Positions 43,455-50,724 of a DNA stretch of 64,000 nucleotides are shown in pieces (within the stretch, counting starts at the first letter, position 1; every line of letters starts with the position of its first letter). Location of the stretch: contig DATNNM010000011.1 in the NCBI GenBank assembly GCA_035601835.1, positions 124,001-188,000 of the forward strand. Direction: 5' to 3'. Made by a program: the position numbers and the translations under genes. The notes beneath the pieces are model-generated. The model was not told the DNA's origin. It did not search any database and saw only the letters and a list, made by a program, of their open reading frames with translations. Source of the DNA: Candidatus Tumulicola sp. GTDB taxonomy: Bacteria > Vulcanimicrobiota > Vulcanimicrobiia > Eremiobacterales > Eremiobacteraceae.

Positions 43455-43807
43455 GCCATCAAGCTCGATTCGGCATGGCGCAGCGCGCCGGCGTCAACGT
43501 CGTCGAGGTCGCGGGAGAGATCGACCTGGTCAACGTCGCCGAATTCCGGACGTATTTGGAGCGGGCCGCCGCCGCCGACCGCGGCGGCATCATCGTCGAT
43601 TTCGCCCAGGTCACGTACTTCGATAGCCGGACGGTGGCCGCTTTGGCGGACTTCGCCAAGCGCATGCTCACGAACCGCCAACGGCTCTCGCTGGTCGCAC
43701 CGGAAGGCAGCCGCGCCGAGAGGATCTTGAGCATCGCCGGGCTTGGTCTTGTTATTGAGATGCACGCGACGGTCGACGAGGCGCTGGAGGCCGCGCGCGA
43801 AGCCTGA
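43451..43807 (+). CDS. STAS-domain anti-sigma factor antagonist (RsbV/SpoIIAA-like)
   Basis: 118 aa STAS protein: NVVEVAGEIDLVNVAEFRTYL at the start, then VDFAQVTYFDSRTVAALADFA with a phosphorylatable Ser in YFDS (about residue 58). Dephosphorylated antagonist would bind the HATPase domain of the upstream protein or a separate anti-sigma factor and free a sigma factor. It overlaps the phosphatase gene (ATGA) and, tail to tail, overlaps prp by 56 bp. Confidence 0.92.
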   Translation: MSHQARFGMAQRAGVNVVEVAGEIDLVNVAEFRTYLERAAAADRGGIIVDFAQVTYFDSRTVAALADFAKRMLTNRQRLSLVAPEGSRAERILSIAGLGLVIEMHATVDEALEAAREA

Positions 43808-44144
43808 GCGAGGCGACTTTCAGGTGGCCTGGATGGGAACGGGCGATCGCGCGCAGTCCGTCGACCACGCTTTCGAGGATCGCTTGCGCGCGGGCGTCTC
43901 CGCGCAGCAGGTCCAATCGGTACTCCCCGTCCGCATCGTCCAGGACCCGTACGTCCGCTCCGGCGCGCTGCTTCAGCCCGTTGGCCGCCGACAGCACAAG
44001 GGCGCTGACCGCCGAGCACACGATATCTTTTCCAGAAAGCCCGAACCCGGCATGACCGGTGACGCGCAGGCCGACAACGCGACCCGCGTGCCGCTCGATC
44101 GATACTGCGAGGTTCGGCTTATGACGAGAGGGAGATTTTTTCAA
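43752..44144 (-). CDS. prp: Ribosomal-processing cysteine protease Prp (YsxB)
   Basis: 130 aa. The catalytic pair is present: His in VTGHAGFG and Cys in DIVCSAVSALVLSAANGL, in the order and spacing of Prp (PF04327). Prp trims the N-terminal extension of L27 in bacteria that carry one. TTG 44144 is the only start that keeps the first strand; it overlaps rplU by 26 bp. The C-terminal tail (RLRARPPAPRRPSRASQ) is long and basic and runs into the convergent STAS gene. rpmA (L27) is not found next to it. Confidence 0.86.
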   Translation of the reverse strand: MKKSPSRHKPNLAVSIERHAGRVVGLRVTGHAGFGLSGKDIVCSAVSALVLSAANGLKQRAGADVRVLDDADGEYRLDLLRGDARAQAILESVVDGLRAIARSHPGHLKVASLRLRARPPAPRRPSRASQ

Positions 44145-44436
44145 TCCGCAGCTCGGTGATCGGCTGCCGGTGCCCGTAGCGTTTGCGGATGCGCTTTTTG
44201 GGCTTATAGTGGAAGACCATGATCTTGCGGTCTTTCCCCTGCCGGACGACCCGAGCGGTCACGCTGGCTTTGCTCACCAGGGGCGTGCCGAGGCGCAGCG
44301 CTTTGCCGTCATGCGCGAGCAGCACCCGGTCAAAGACGACTTTTGCGTCCGCGTCGCCGGCGACCCGGTCGAGGCGAATGACCTCGCCCTCGCGCACCAA
44401 GATCTGTCGGCCGTTGGCTTCGATGACGGCGTACAT
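44119..44436 (-). CDS. rplU: 50S ribosomal protein L21
   Basis: 105 aa, normal length. Begins MYAVIEANGRQILVREGEVI, has VFDRVLLAHDGKALRLGTPL and the C-terminal KPKKRIRKRYGHRQPITELRI. L21 binds 23S rRNA near L20. Starts at ATG 44436 downstream of the TTGACG-TACGAT promoter. Usually the operon is rplU-prp-rpmA-obgE; here only rplU-prp remains before a convergent gene. Confidence 0.96.
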   Translation of the reverse strand: MYAVIEANGRQILVREGEVIRLDRVAGDADAKVVFDRVLLAHDGKALRLGTPLVSKASVTARVVRQGKDRKIMVFHYKPKKRIRKRYGHRQPITELRIEKISLSS

Positions 44437-44482
44437 GCTGTGAGTGACTACCTTCCAATTGAGACGGAAGCGAGAAGCGAGA

Positions 44483-44512
44483 ATCGTACCACGCGGCCTC
44501 TGCGGACGTCAA
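44483..44512 (-). promoter_or_regulatory. Candidate promoter for rplU
   Basis: Minus strand: TTGACG (44512-44507), 18-bp spacer, TACGAT (44488-44483). Predicted start near 44476 gives a 40-nt leader to ATG 44436. Confidence 0.6.
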
Positions 44513-44548
44513 ACTTCTCTGTCCCGCAATTGAAGTCCCGCAAAAGTA

Positions 44549-44577
44549 TTTACATTTGATGTTAAATGCCCTAATAT
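44549..44577 (+). promoter_or_regulatory. Strong candidate sigma-70 promoter for speH-speE-gcvT
   Basis: TTTACA (44549-44554), 17-bp spacer, TAATAT (44572-44577), each 5 of 6 to consensus. The AT-rich stretch around it stands out in this GC-rich region. Predicted start near 44584, giving a leader of about 80 nt before speH. Confidence 0.75.
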
Positions 44578-44583
44578 TCAAAC

Positions 44584-44662
44584 TTGGTACGTGGATTAGC
44601 CACGTGGCATCCGTCAATGGAGGTGGGATCTCCTCACTCGCAAGCTCGTGGGGGGCGGTTTA
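44584..44662 (+). promoter_or_regulatory. Structured speH leader, candidate translational switch
   Basis: Three elements: ACGTGG-ATTAG-CCACGT (44589-44605); GGAG (44619-44622) pairing with CTCC (44630-44633); and CTCCTCAC (44630-44637) fully complementary, with two G-U pairs, to GTGGGGGG (44648-44655), which contains the only Shine-Dalgarno-like sequence before TTG 44663. The second and third pairings exclude each other, so the leader can hide or expose the ribosome site. GCCACGTGGC (44599-44608) is also a 10-bp palindrome. It does not match a riboswitch class I know. Confidence 0.45.
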
Positions 44663-45100
44663 TTGAAGGCACTTGGGACGCACATCATCGTCGAACTGTC
44701 GGATTGTAATCCAGCGATCCTGAGCGACGTCGACCAAGTCCAAAAGATACTCGTTCAAGCGGCAAGAGAGGCAAAAGCCGAAGTTCTGCAGACCACGTTT
44801 CACCGCTTCAACCCGCAAGGGGTGAGCGGTGTCGTCGTTATTGCGGAATCGCACCTTTCCATCCACACGTGGCCCGAATATGGCTACGCCGCCATGGACA
44901 TCTACACGTGCGGAGAGACCACCGATCCTTGGCGGGCCTGCCGCTACGCGGCGACCGAGTTCCAAGCCAAGCAGATGCTCACCACGGAAGTGCGCCGGGG
45001 GATGACCGACGAAGCCGGTGTGTACGGTCACAGCGTCGGCCGTAAGACGACCGGAGTGGAGCCAGTTGCCAAAAACCGAAAACTTTCAGTGGTACGTTGA
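44663..45100 (+). CDS. speH: S-adenosylmethionine decarboxylase proenzyme
   Basis: 145 aa. Makes decarboxylated SAM, the aminopropyl donor. Starting at TTG 44663 (LKALGTHIIVEL), residue numbers coincide with the Thermotoga enzyme: Ser55, Ser63 (pyruvoyl residue after self-cleavage between Glu62 and Ser63 in AESHLS), His68 and Cys83 (YTCG). This agreement decides the start against GTG 44648. The C-terminal tail past residue 120 is longer than usual and overlaps speE by 35 bp. Confidence 0.95.
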   Translation: MKALGTHIIVELSDCNPAILSDVDQVQKILVQAAREAKAEVLQTTFHRFNPQGVSGVVVIAESHLSIHTWPEYGYAAMDIYTCGETTDPWRACRYAATEFQAKQMLTTEVRRGMTDEAGVYGHSVGRKTTGVEPVAKNRKLSVVR

Positions 45101-45950
45101 GCAAGTCGCGCCCGGAGAGATACACGCTCACGCCCTAACCGAAACCCTCGTCTCCGGCAAGTCGATCTATCAGACCTACGCGGTCGTACAAAGCTCCCTC
45201 TTCGGAAAAATGCTCGTGCTGGACGGCGACACCCAAAGCGCCGCCCTGGACGAGTTCATCTATCACGAGGCGCTCGTGCACCCGGCGTGCGCGCACGCGG
45301 GCGCGCCCAAGCGCGCTCTGATACTCGGCGGCGGCGAGGGTGCGAGTCTGCGCGAGCTGTTGCGCGTGCCTTCGATGGCTGAAGTCACGATGGTCGACAT
45401 CGACGGCGAAGTGGTCGAAGCATGTCGCCGGCACTTGCCGGAATGGAGCGCCGGTGCGTTTGAAGATCCTCGCGCCGAGTTGATTATCGGCGACGCCAGA
45501 GCCTACGTCGAAGGATCGAGCGGGAAATTCGACGTCATCATCGGAGACTTGACCGAGCCGCTGCAGGACTCACCGTCCTATGGTCTGCACACGCCGGCGT
45601 TCTACGAGCAGCTCCGCAAGCGCATCGCGCCGGGTGGAGCGTACGCGTTGCAAACCTCGATGGCCGGCCCGCACAATTTCTCACTGCATGCGCGCATGAT
45701 CGCGACGCTGCGCGGTGTGTTCGGCTCGGTCTTGCCCTACTCAGTCTACATGCCCGCATTCGATACCGAGTGGGGGTTGGCGCTGTGCAGCGAAGCAAGC
45801 CGCCCACAAGCGGAGGCGGCCGGCGCAGCGGATCGGCACGCGAAAGCGTGCGGCGGACTGCGCTTCTACGACGCCGAGTCGCACCGCGGCATGTTCAACC
45901 TGCCGCGTTACTTGCGCGACGCATACGCGACTGCTCGTCCGCTGACATGA
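45066..45950 (+). CDS. speE: Polyamine aminopropyltransferase (spermidine synthase)
   Basis: 294 aa. Transfers the aminopropyl group from decarboxylated SAM to putrescine or a related amine. Motifs are QTYAVVQSSLFGKMLVLDGD at about 37-56, LILGGGEGASLREL, TMVDIDGEVVEACRRH and IIGDLTEP, where the family often has DSTDP; GDLTEPLQD is seen in thermospermine- and agmatine-type members, so the acceptor is open. TTG 45066 follows a GGAG. Coupled to speH and, through ATGA, to gcvT. Confidence 0.92.
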   Translation: MPKTENFQWYVEQVAPGEIHAHALTETLVSGKSIYQTYAVVQSSLFGKMLVLDGDTQSAALDEFIYHEALVHPACAHAGAPKRALILGGGEGASLRELLRVPSMAEVTMVDIDGEVVEACRRHLPEWSAGAFEDPRAELIIGDARAYVEGSSGKFDVIIGDLTEPLQDSPSYGLHTPAFYEQLRKRIAPGGAYALQTSMAGPHNFSLHARMIATLRGVFGSVLPYSVYMPAFDTEWGLALCSEASRPQAEAAGAADRHAKACGGLRFYDAESHRGMFNLPRYLRDAYATARPLT

Positions 45951-47056
45951 CGACGGCAGAAGCGGCGGCGCGCACCGCGCTGTTCGCGACCCACGAACGG
46001 CTCGGCGCGAAGATGTCCCCCTTCGGGGGATTTCTCATGCCTATCCAATATGCGGGCATTCTCGAAGAGCACCGCGCTGTGCGCACGGCAGCCGGCATAT
46101 TCGATCTCTCGCACATGGGCCAGTTCGTGCTCGAGGGCGAGGCGGTGGACTCGTGGCTCGACGGCCTTACCAGCAACGCCGTGCCCTCGATGAAGCCGAA
46201 TCAAGCGCGCTATAACATCTTCACCAACGAGCGCGGCGGGGCGCACGACGACACCATCATCTACCGCCTGGACGGCCGCTGGTTGGTCGTGGTCAACGCT
46301 GCCAACAGTCCGAAGATGTGGGCCTGGTTGAGCGGGCGCAAACCGGCCGGAATCCGCTTGAAGGACCGCACGTCCGAATCGGCGCTCATCGCCATCCAAG
46401 GTCCTAAGTCGCTGGAGCTGCTGCAACCCGTGGCCGACATCGAGCTGGGCGCCATCAAGTATTACTTTGCGGGCGAGGGCAGCGTGTGCGGCGTCAAGGC
46501 CGTGATGGCTCGCACCGGCTACACCGGCGAAGACGGTTTTGAGCTCTTCGTCGCTGCAGAAGCAGCGGAGCGTCTATGGAATGGGCTGATGCGCGAAGGG
46601 CCAAGAGTCGGCTTGCAGCCGGCGGGACTGGGCGCGCGCGACGTGTTGCGGCTCGAGGCGGGCATGCCGTTGTACGGCCACGAGCTGGAGGAGTACATCA
46701 CGCCGCTGCAAGCCGGCCTCGACTGGTGCGTCAAGCTCGAAAAGCCCGCGTTCGTGGGCAAAGACGCGCTCGCCGAGCAGAAACGGGAAGGCGGCTACGA
46801 CCGCATCGCCGGCTTGGTCATGGAAGGTCGCGCTCCGGCGCGCGCGGGCTATAAAGTGTTCCATGATGGCCGGCCTGCGGGGGAGATCCGAAGCGGCTCG
46901 CCCGCGCCCGCGCTAGGCGGCAAGAACATCGCGACGGCTCTCGTGCCGGCCCGGGCCGCTGCAGTCGGCACGCGTTTGGAAGTGGAGATCCGCGGCCAAC
47001 GCCACGCCGGAACCGTTGTGCCGCTGCCGTTCTACAAACGCGACCGAGCCGGCTAG
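45947..47056 (+). CDS. gcvT: Glycine cleavage system T protein (aminomethyltransferase)
   Basis: 369 aa. Moves the aminomethyl carbon of glycine from lipoyl-GcvH to tetrahydrofolate, releasing ammonia. Signatures: HERLGAKMSPFGGFLMPIQY at the N terminus, FDLSHMGQFVLEG, ARTGYTGEDGFELF and RLEAGMPLYGHEL. ATG 45947 overlaps the speE stop; longer in-frame text upstream is shadow. It is cut off from gcvH-gcvPA-gcvPB by an opposing phosphoesterase gene. Confidence 0.95.
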   Translation: MTTAEAAARTALFATHERLGAKMSPFGGFLMPIQYAGILEEHRAVRTAAGIFDLSHMGQFVLEGEAVDSWLDGLTSNAVPSMKPNQARYNIFTNERGGAHDDTIIYRLDGRWLVVVNAANSPKMWAWLSGRKPAGIRLKDRTSESALIAIQGPKSLELLQPVADIELGAIKYYFAGEGSVCGVKAVMARTGYTGEDGFELFVAAEAAERLWNGLMREGPRVGLQPAGLGARDVLRLEAGMPLYGHELEEYITPLQAGLDWCVKLEKPAFVGKDALAEQKREGGYDRIAGLVMEGRAPARAGYKVFHDGRPAGEIRSGSPAPALGGKNIATALVPARAAAVGTRLEVEIRGQRHAGTVVPLPFYKRDRAG

Positions 47057-47077
47057 AGCAGACCGTTCAACGCTTCT

Positions 47078-48817
47078 TCAGATGCGACCGCCCGGCAGCG
47101 CGAGCGGTGCGCGCGGCGCCTGCGAGAAATCGAAGTCCGCGCGCAGGTCGCCCAGCGTCGGAACGCTCTCGCGTACGACCGGACGAGGGTCAGGCCGCCC
47201 GTCGGTTTTGGGGTCAAGACGCGCGCCGGCCAGGTAGTCGTCTTCGATGAATTTGACGTAAGCGTCAAAGCTCAGCGTCTGATGGTCGATGTAGCCCTTT
47301 TTAGCATACGGGCTGATCACGAGACCGGGCACGCGAAGGCCGTAGCCGTTTTCATCCACTCGCGGCGGAACGACATGGTCGTAAAACCCGCCCCAGTCGT
47401 CCCAGGTCAGGAAGATCGCGGTGCTGTTCCAGTCCGGGCCCAGCATAACCGTGTTGATAAGACTTGTCACGTAGGCTTGTCCGGTGCTCACCAACGCCGG
47501 CGGGTGCTCGCTATACGGTTGCGCCGGACATATCCAGACAACGGCCGGCAGCGTGCCGTTCTTGGCAGAAGTGAAGAAGTTCGCGAGCGGTTGGATGTTG
47601 CCGAGTTCGCCGTCGGCGCTGACCGTATCGAAGTGTGGCAGCGGATTCCAAATGCTAGGCGTGCGGGCGTTCTGGTTGCGTTGCGGTCCGTTCAAGGAAC
47701 CGTCTGCGGTGTCCGGCTCCAAGCCGGGCATGACGTAATACGCCCAGCTCACGCGGCTCTTATGCAGCAAATACGTGAGGTCGGTCCAGGGATAGTCCGG
47801 CGGCACACGCGCCCCGAAATCCATCGGAAGGGCCGGGTCGTCCAACGCGCTGGTGCAGCTGCTTGGATCGCCGGCCCGCGTGCAAGCTGCCGACCACTCA
47901 GATACTAAGAAGAGATGCGAAGGCAGACTCCACGAGGAGTTGGGCTCGAACATGCGATCCTGAAGCACGAAGTTGTCCGCGTACGCCCAGTAGTTGGGTA
48001 TCTCATTGCGGTTGTGATAGCCCATGACGTCACGGCCGCCGCCGCAGCGTGGGTGGGGCGGCCGGCAAAACCGTCCGGCGGTCTCCGCGTCAGCGATGAA
48101 GCCGTCCATTTTTCCACCGTCGATATCTTTTGTGGCGTCGCGCGCTCCGTGCGGTCCGCCTAGGTTGCGGTCGTTGGTGTCATGGAATGGCTTCAGGCAC
48201 TCGTTGGTTTTCGGGTCAGGCACGCACACGCTCGGCACGCCACCGCTCATGGGAATCCCGTCCACGCCGGGATACGTGCCGAAGTAGGCATCGAAGGAAC
48301 GGTTCTCTTGCATGATGATGATGATGTGCTTGATCTTGTGAATGCCGCCGTCTCCGACGGCGACCGGCGCGCCGCTGTTGACGGTCACGATATGTTTCAC
48401 GGCGTCGTAGTTCACGACCGCTCCGAGCGATTCGGCGATGAATCGCAACGGCACGAGCGTGCGGCCGGCGACGACGAACGGGGCGTAGAAGAGAGACACC
48501 GTCCTGCCGTTGACCGTGGTGTCGTGCGAGCCGACGACGAGGTGCACGAGTGTGCCGTTGGCGCTGGTCGCGTTGATAGCCCCGTTGCTGTTGTTGTACA
48601 CGACGGTCGCGCCGAAGTTTTCGAACACGCCGCGCAGCGGCACGAAGATGCGAGCGCCGCGCTCGATGGGCGGCTGATCGAATTGCACCAAACGACCATT
48701 GACATAGACCGCCGCGGTTTGCGCCGAGGCGCTCTTCGGCATCGCCGAAAGAGCTGTCAAGGCTACGAGCGCGAGGGTGGCGATGGCGACCGGAGACGAC
48801 GCAAAGAACGCGTTCAT
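47078..48817 (-). CDS. Secreted phosphoesterase with N-terminal copper-amine-oxidase-N stalk domain
   Basis: 579 aa. Signal peptide ([20 protein letters not shown]), then a copper amine oxidase N-terminal-like domain (about 36-147; [40 protein letters not shown]), then a PF04185 phosphoesterase of the phospholipase C/acid phosphatase type with [20 protein letters not shown] (164-183) and [17 protein letters not shown]. The stalk domain is a wall-associated module common in Firmicutes and Armatimonadota-like lineages. ATG 48817 has GGAG 9 bp upstream. It lies opposite to, and splits, the gcv genes. Substrate: phospholipid or phosphate ester. Confidence 0.88.
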   Translation of the reverse strand: MNAFFASSPVAIATLALVALTALSAMPKSASAQTAAVYVNGRLVQFDQPPIERGARIFVPLRGVFENFGATVVYNNSNGAINATSANGTLVHLVVGSHDTTVNGRTVSLFYAPFVVAGRTLVPLRFIAESLGAVVNYDAVKHIVTVNSGAPVAVGDGGIHKIKHIIIIMQENRSFDAYFGTYPGVDGIPMSGGVPSVCVPDPKTNECLKPFHDTNDRNLGGPHGARDATKDIDGGKMDGFIADAETAGRFCRPPHPRCGGGRDVMGYHNRNEIPNYWAYADNFVLQDRMFEPNSSWSLPSHLFLVSEWSAACTRAGDPSSCTSALDDPALPMDFGARVPPDYPWTDLTYLLHKSRVSWAYYVMPGLEPDTADGSLNGPQRNQNARTPSIWNPLPHFDTVSADGELGNIQPLANFFTSAKNGTLPAVVWICPAQPYSEHPPALVSTGQAYVTSLINTVMLGPDWNSTAIFLTWDDWGGFYDHVVPPRVDENGYGLRVPGLVISPYAKKGYIDHQTLSFDAYVKFIEDDYLAGARLDPKTDGRPDPRPVVRESVPTLGDLRADFDFSQAPRAPLALPGGRI

Positions 48818-48873
48818 GATATCAAGCTCCATTCGTGCGGCTCTTGACACGGCCCCGGACAGGCGTTTGACCA

Positions 48874-48894
48874 CCGCAAGGCGCTTCCTTGCGG
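48874..48894. promoter_or_regulatory. 8-bp hairpin in the divergent gap before gcvH
   Basis: CCGCAAGG-CGCTT-CCTTGCGG, a perfect stem with no T tract on either side, in the 160-bp divergent gap. It would sit in the gcvH leader. The glycine-riboswitch signature was looked for and not seen. Confidence 0.4.
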
Positions 48895-48977
48895 GAGTCC
48901 GCCGCCGATGGAGGAACTGGTTTGAGGAGAATTCTAGTCGACGATTTGACGGTTTCCGGCCCGGCAAGGAGGACGCG

Positions 48978-49367
48978 TTGGCGAATCTGCCCACCGACAG
49001 GGCGTACACCAAGGAGCACGAGTGGATCAAGGTCGAGGGCAAACTCGCGACGGTCGGCATCACCGACTATGCGCAGTCCTCGCTCGGCGACATCGTGTAT
49101 GTCGAGATGCCGAAACCCGGCGCCGCGCTCGAGCAGTCCAAACCGATGGGCGTGGTCGAGTCGGTGAAAGCCGTTTCTGATATCTACGCGCCGATATCCG
49201 GTAAGGCCGTCGAAGTCAATGGCGACGTCGAAAACGATCCGGCGATCGTCAACACCGATCCGTACGGCGCCGGCTGGCTCGTGAAGATCGAACTCTCGAA
49301 CGCCGCCGAGGCGAAGAGTTTGCTTGACGCCGCAGCCTACCAGCTAGTCATCGACGCGCTGAAGTAA
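48978..49367 (+). CDS. gcvH: Glycine cleavage system H protein
   Basis: 129 aa lipoyl carrier. [20 protein letters not shown] starts the fold and the lipoylation lysine lies in [16 protein letters not shown] (about residue 64). TTG 48978 follows AAGGAGG by 5 bp; the frame is open upstream to 48777, but that has no such signal. It shuttles the aminomethyl group between GcvP and GcvT and heads the gcvH-PA-PB-Nudix run. Confidence 0.96.
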   Translation: MANLPTDRAYTKEHEWIKVEGKLATVGITDYAQSSLGDIVYVEMPKPGAALEQSKPMGVVESVKAVSDIYAPISGKAVEVNGDVENDPAIVNTDPYGAGWLVKIELSNAAEAKSLLDAAAYQLVIDALK

Positions 49368-49377
49368 GTTAGTCACG

Positions 49378-50724
49378 ATGTACACGCCGCACACGCCGGA
49401 CGAGATCCGGGCCATGCTCCAGGTCATCGGCGTGCCGTCATTGGAGGCGCTGTCCGACCCGCCAAAGGGACTGGCGATCCGCGGCAAGCTTGACGTCGCG
49501 CCGGCGCTGGTCGAATCCGAAGCGTATGCGCACGTCCGCGCGATGGCGGACGAGAACACCCACGCGCGCAGCATTTCATTCCTCGGCGCCGGCGCCTACC
49601 GGCACTACCAACCGCCGGCAGTGCCGTGGTTTGCGTTCCGCTCTGAATTCCTGACCTCGTACACGCCGTATCAAGCGGAGGCGAGTCAGGGCAGTTTGCA
49701 AGCCATCTTCGAGTGGCAATCGTACATCTGTCTGCTTACCGGCATGGATGTGAGCAACGCGTCCGTCTACGACGGCGCCACCGCGCTGGTCGAGAGCGTC
49801 GTCATGGCGGTGAACGCAACCGAGCGCAAGCGCGTAGCCGTGAGCCGCGCCGTGCATCCGCTGTACCGCCGCGTGCTGGCGACCTATTGCGAGGGGATGG
49901 AGATCGAGGTTCTCGAGGTCCCCGTGCGCGCCGACGGCTTGACCGATCTTTCGGGGTTGCACGCCGACGTGGCCGCGGTGATCGTGCAGAGCCCCAACTT
50001 TTTCGGCTGCATCGACGATGTCGCCGGCGCCGCGGCCGTGGCCCACAAATCCGGCGCGCTGCTGGTGCAGGTGGTGGCCGAAGCGCTGTCGCTTGCGGTG
50101 CTCAAGACCCCGCGCGAACTGGGCGCCGACATCGCCGTGGGCGACGCGCAATCGTTCGGCTTACCGGTCGGATACGGCGGTCCATACGTCGGCTTCGTGG
50201 CGGCGACCAAAGAACACGTGCGCCGCATGCCGGGCAGGCTGGTGGGTGAGACGCACGACGTCGACGGCCGCCGCGCCTATGTGTTGACGCTGCAAGGTCG
50301 CGAGCAGCACATCCGCAGGGAGCTTGCAAGTTCGAATATCTGCACGAATCAAGCGCTGTGCGCGCTCATCGCAACCGTGTATCTCGCAACCGTCGGAAGC
50401 AAGGGCTTGCGCGCCATCGCCGGCGTCAACTTGAAGAACGCGCGCGAGCTGGCTGCCGCGATCGGACGCGTGCCCGGTTTCGCGCTCGCCCATGACTCCG
50501 CGTTCTTCAACGAGTTCGTGGTCCGAACGCCCGTAGTGGCGGAAGAACTCGCTCGCGCGCTGGAGCGCCGCGGCATCCTCGCCGGCTTGCCCCTCGCGCG
50601 CTTCTATCCGGACATGGAGCGCGCGCTGCTCGTGTGCGCCACCGAACTGACCACGCCGGCCGACGTCGCCGGCCTCACCGCCGCGCTGCTGGAGGAGACC
50701 GCGCATGCCGTCGCTGCTGTTTGA
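49378..50724 (+). CDS. gcvPA: Glycine dehydrogenase (decarboxylating) subunit 1
   Basis: 448 aa N-terminal half of split GcvP. Signatures: SFLGAGAYRHYQPPAVPWFA (about 64), FLTSYTPYQAEASQGSLQAI, and LPVGYGGPYVGFVA. It decarboxylates glycine together with subunit 2, which holds the PLP lysine. Two-subunit GcvP is typical of Firmicutes, Thermotogae, many Chloroflexi and archaea. It overlaps gcvPB by 20 bp. Confidence 0.96.
   Translation: MYTPHTPDEIRAMLQVIGVPSLEALSDPPKGLAIRGKLDVAPALVESEAYAHVRAMADENTHARSISFLGAGAYRHYQPPAVPWFAFRSEFLTSYTPYQAEASQGSLQAIFEWQSYICLLTGMDVSNASVYDGATALVESVVMAVNATERKRVAVSRAVHPLYRRVLATYCEGMEIEVLEVPVRADGLTDLSGLHADVAAVIVQSPNFFGCIDDVAGAAAVAHKSGALLVQVVAEALSLAVLKTPRELGADIAVGDAQSFGLPVGYGGPYVGFVAATKEHVRRMPGRLVGETHDVDGRRAYVLTLQGREQHIRRELASSNICTNQALCALIATVYLATVGSKGLRAIAGVNLKNARELAAAIGRVPGFALAHDSAFFNEFVVRTPVVAEELARALERRGILAGLPLARFYPDMERALLVCATELTTPADVAGLTAALLEETAHAVAAV

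Noticed and set aside
44648-44662. GTG 44648 as the speH start
   Set aside because: The residue numbering of the active site fits TTG 44663 exactly, and 44648 lies within the leader pairing.
48818-48977. Glycine riboswitch before gcvH
   Set aside because: The gap was read for the conserved glycine aptamer pattern and it is absent; only a short hairpin is present.
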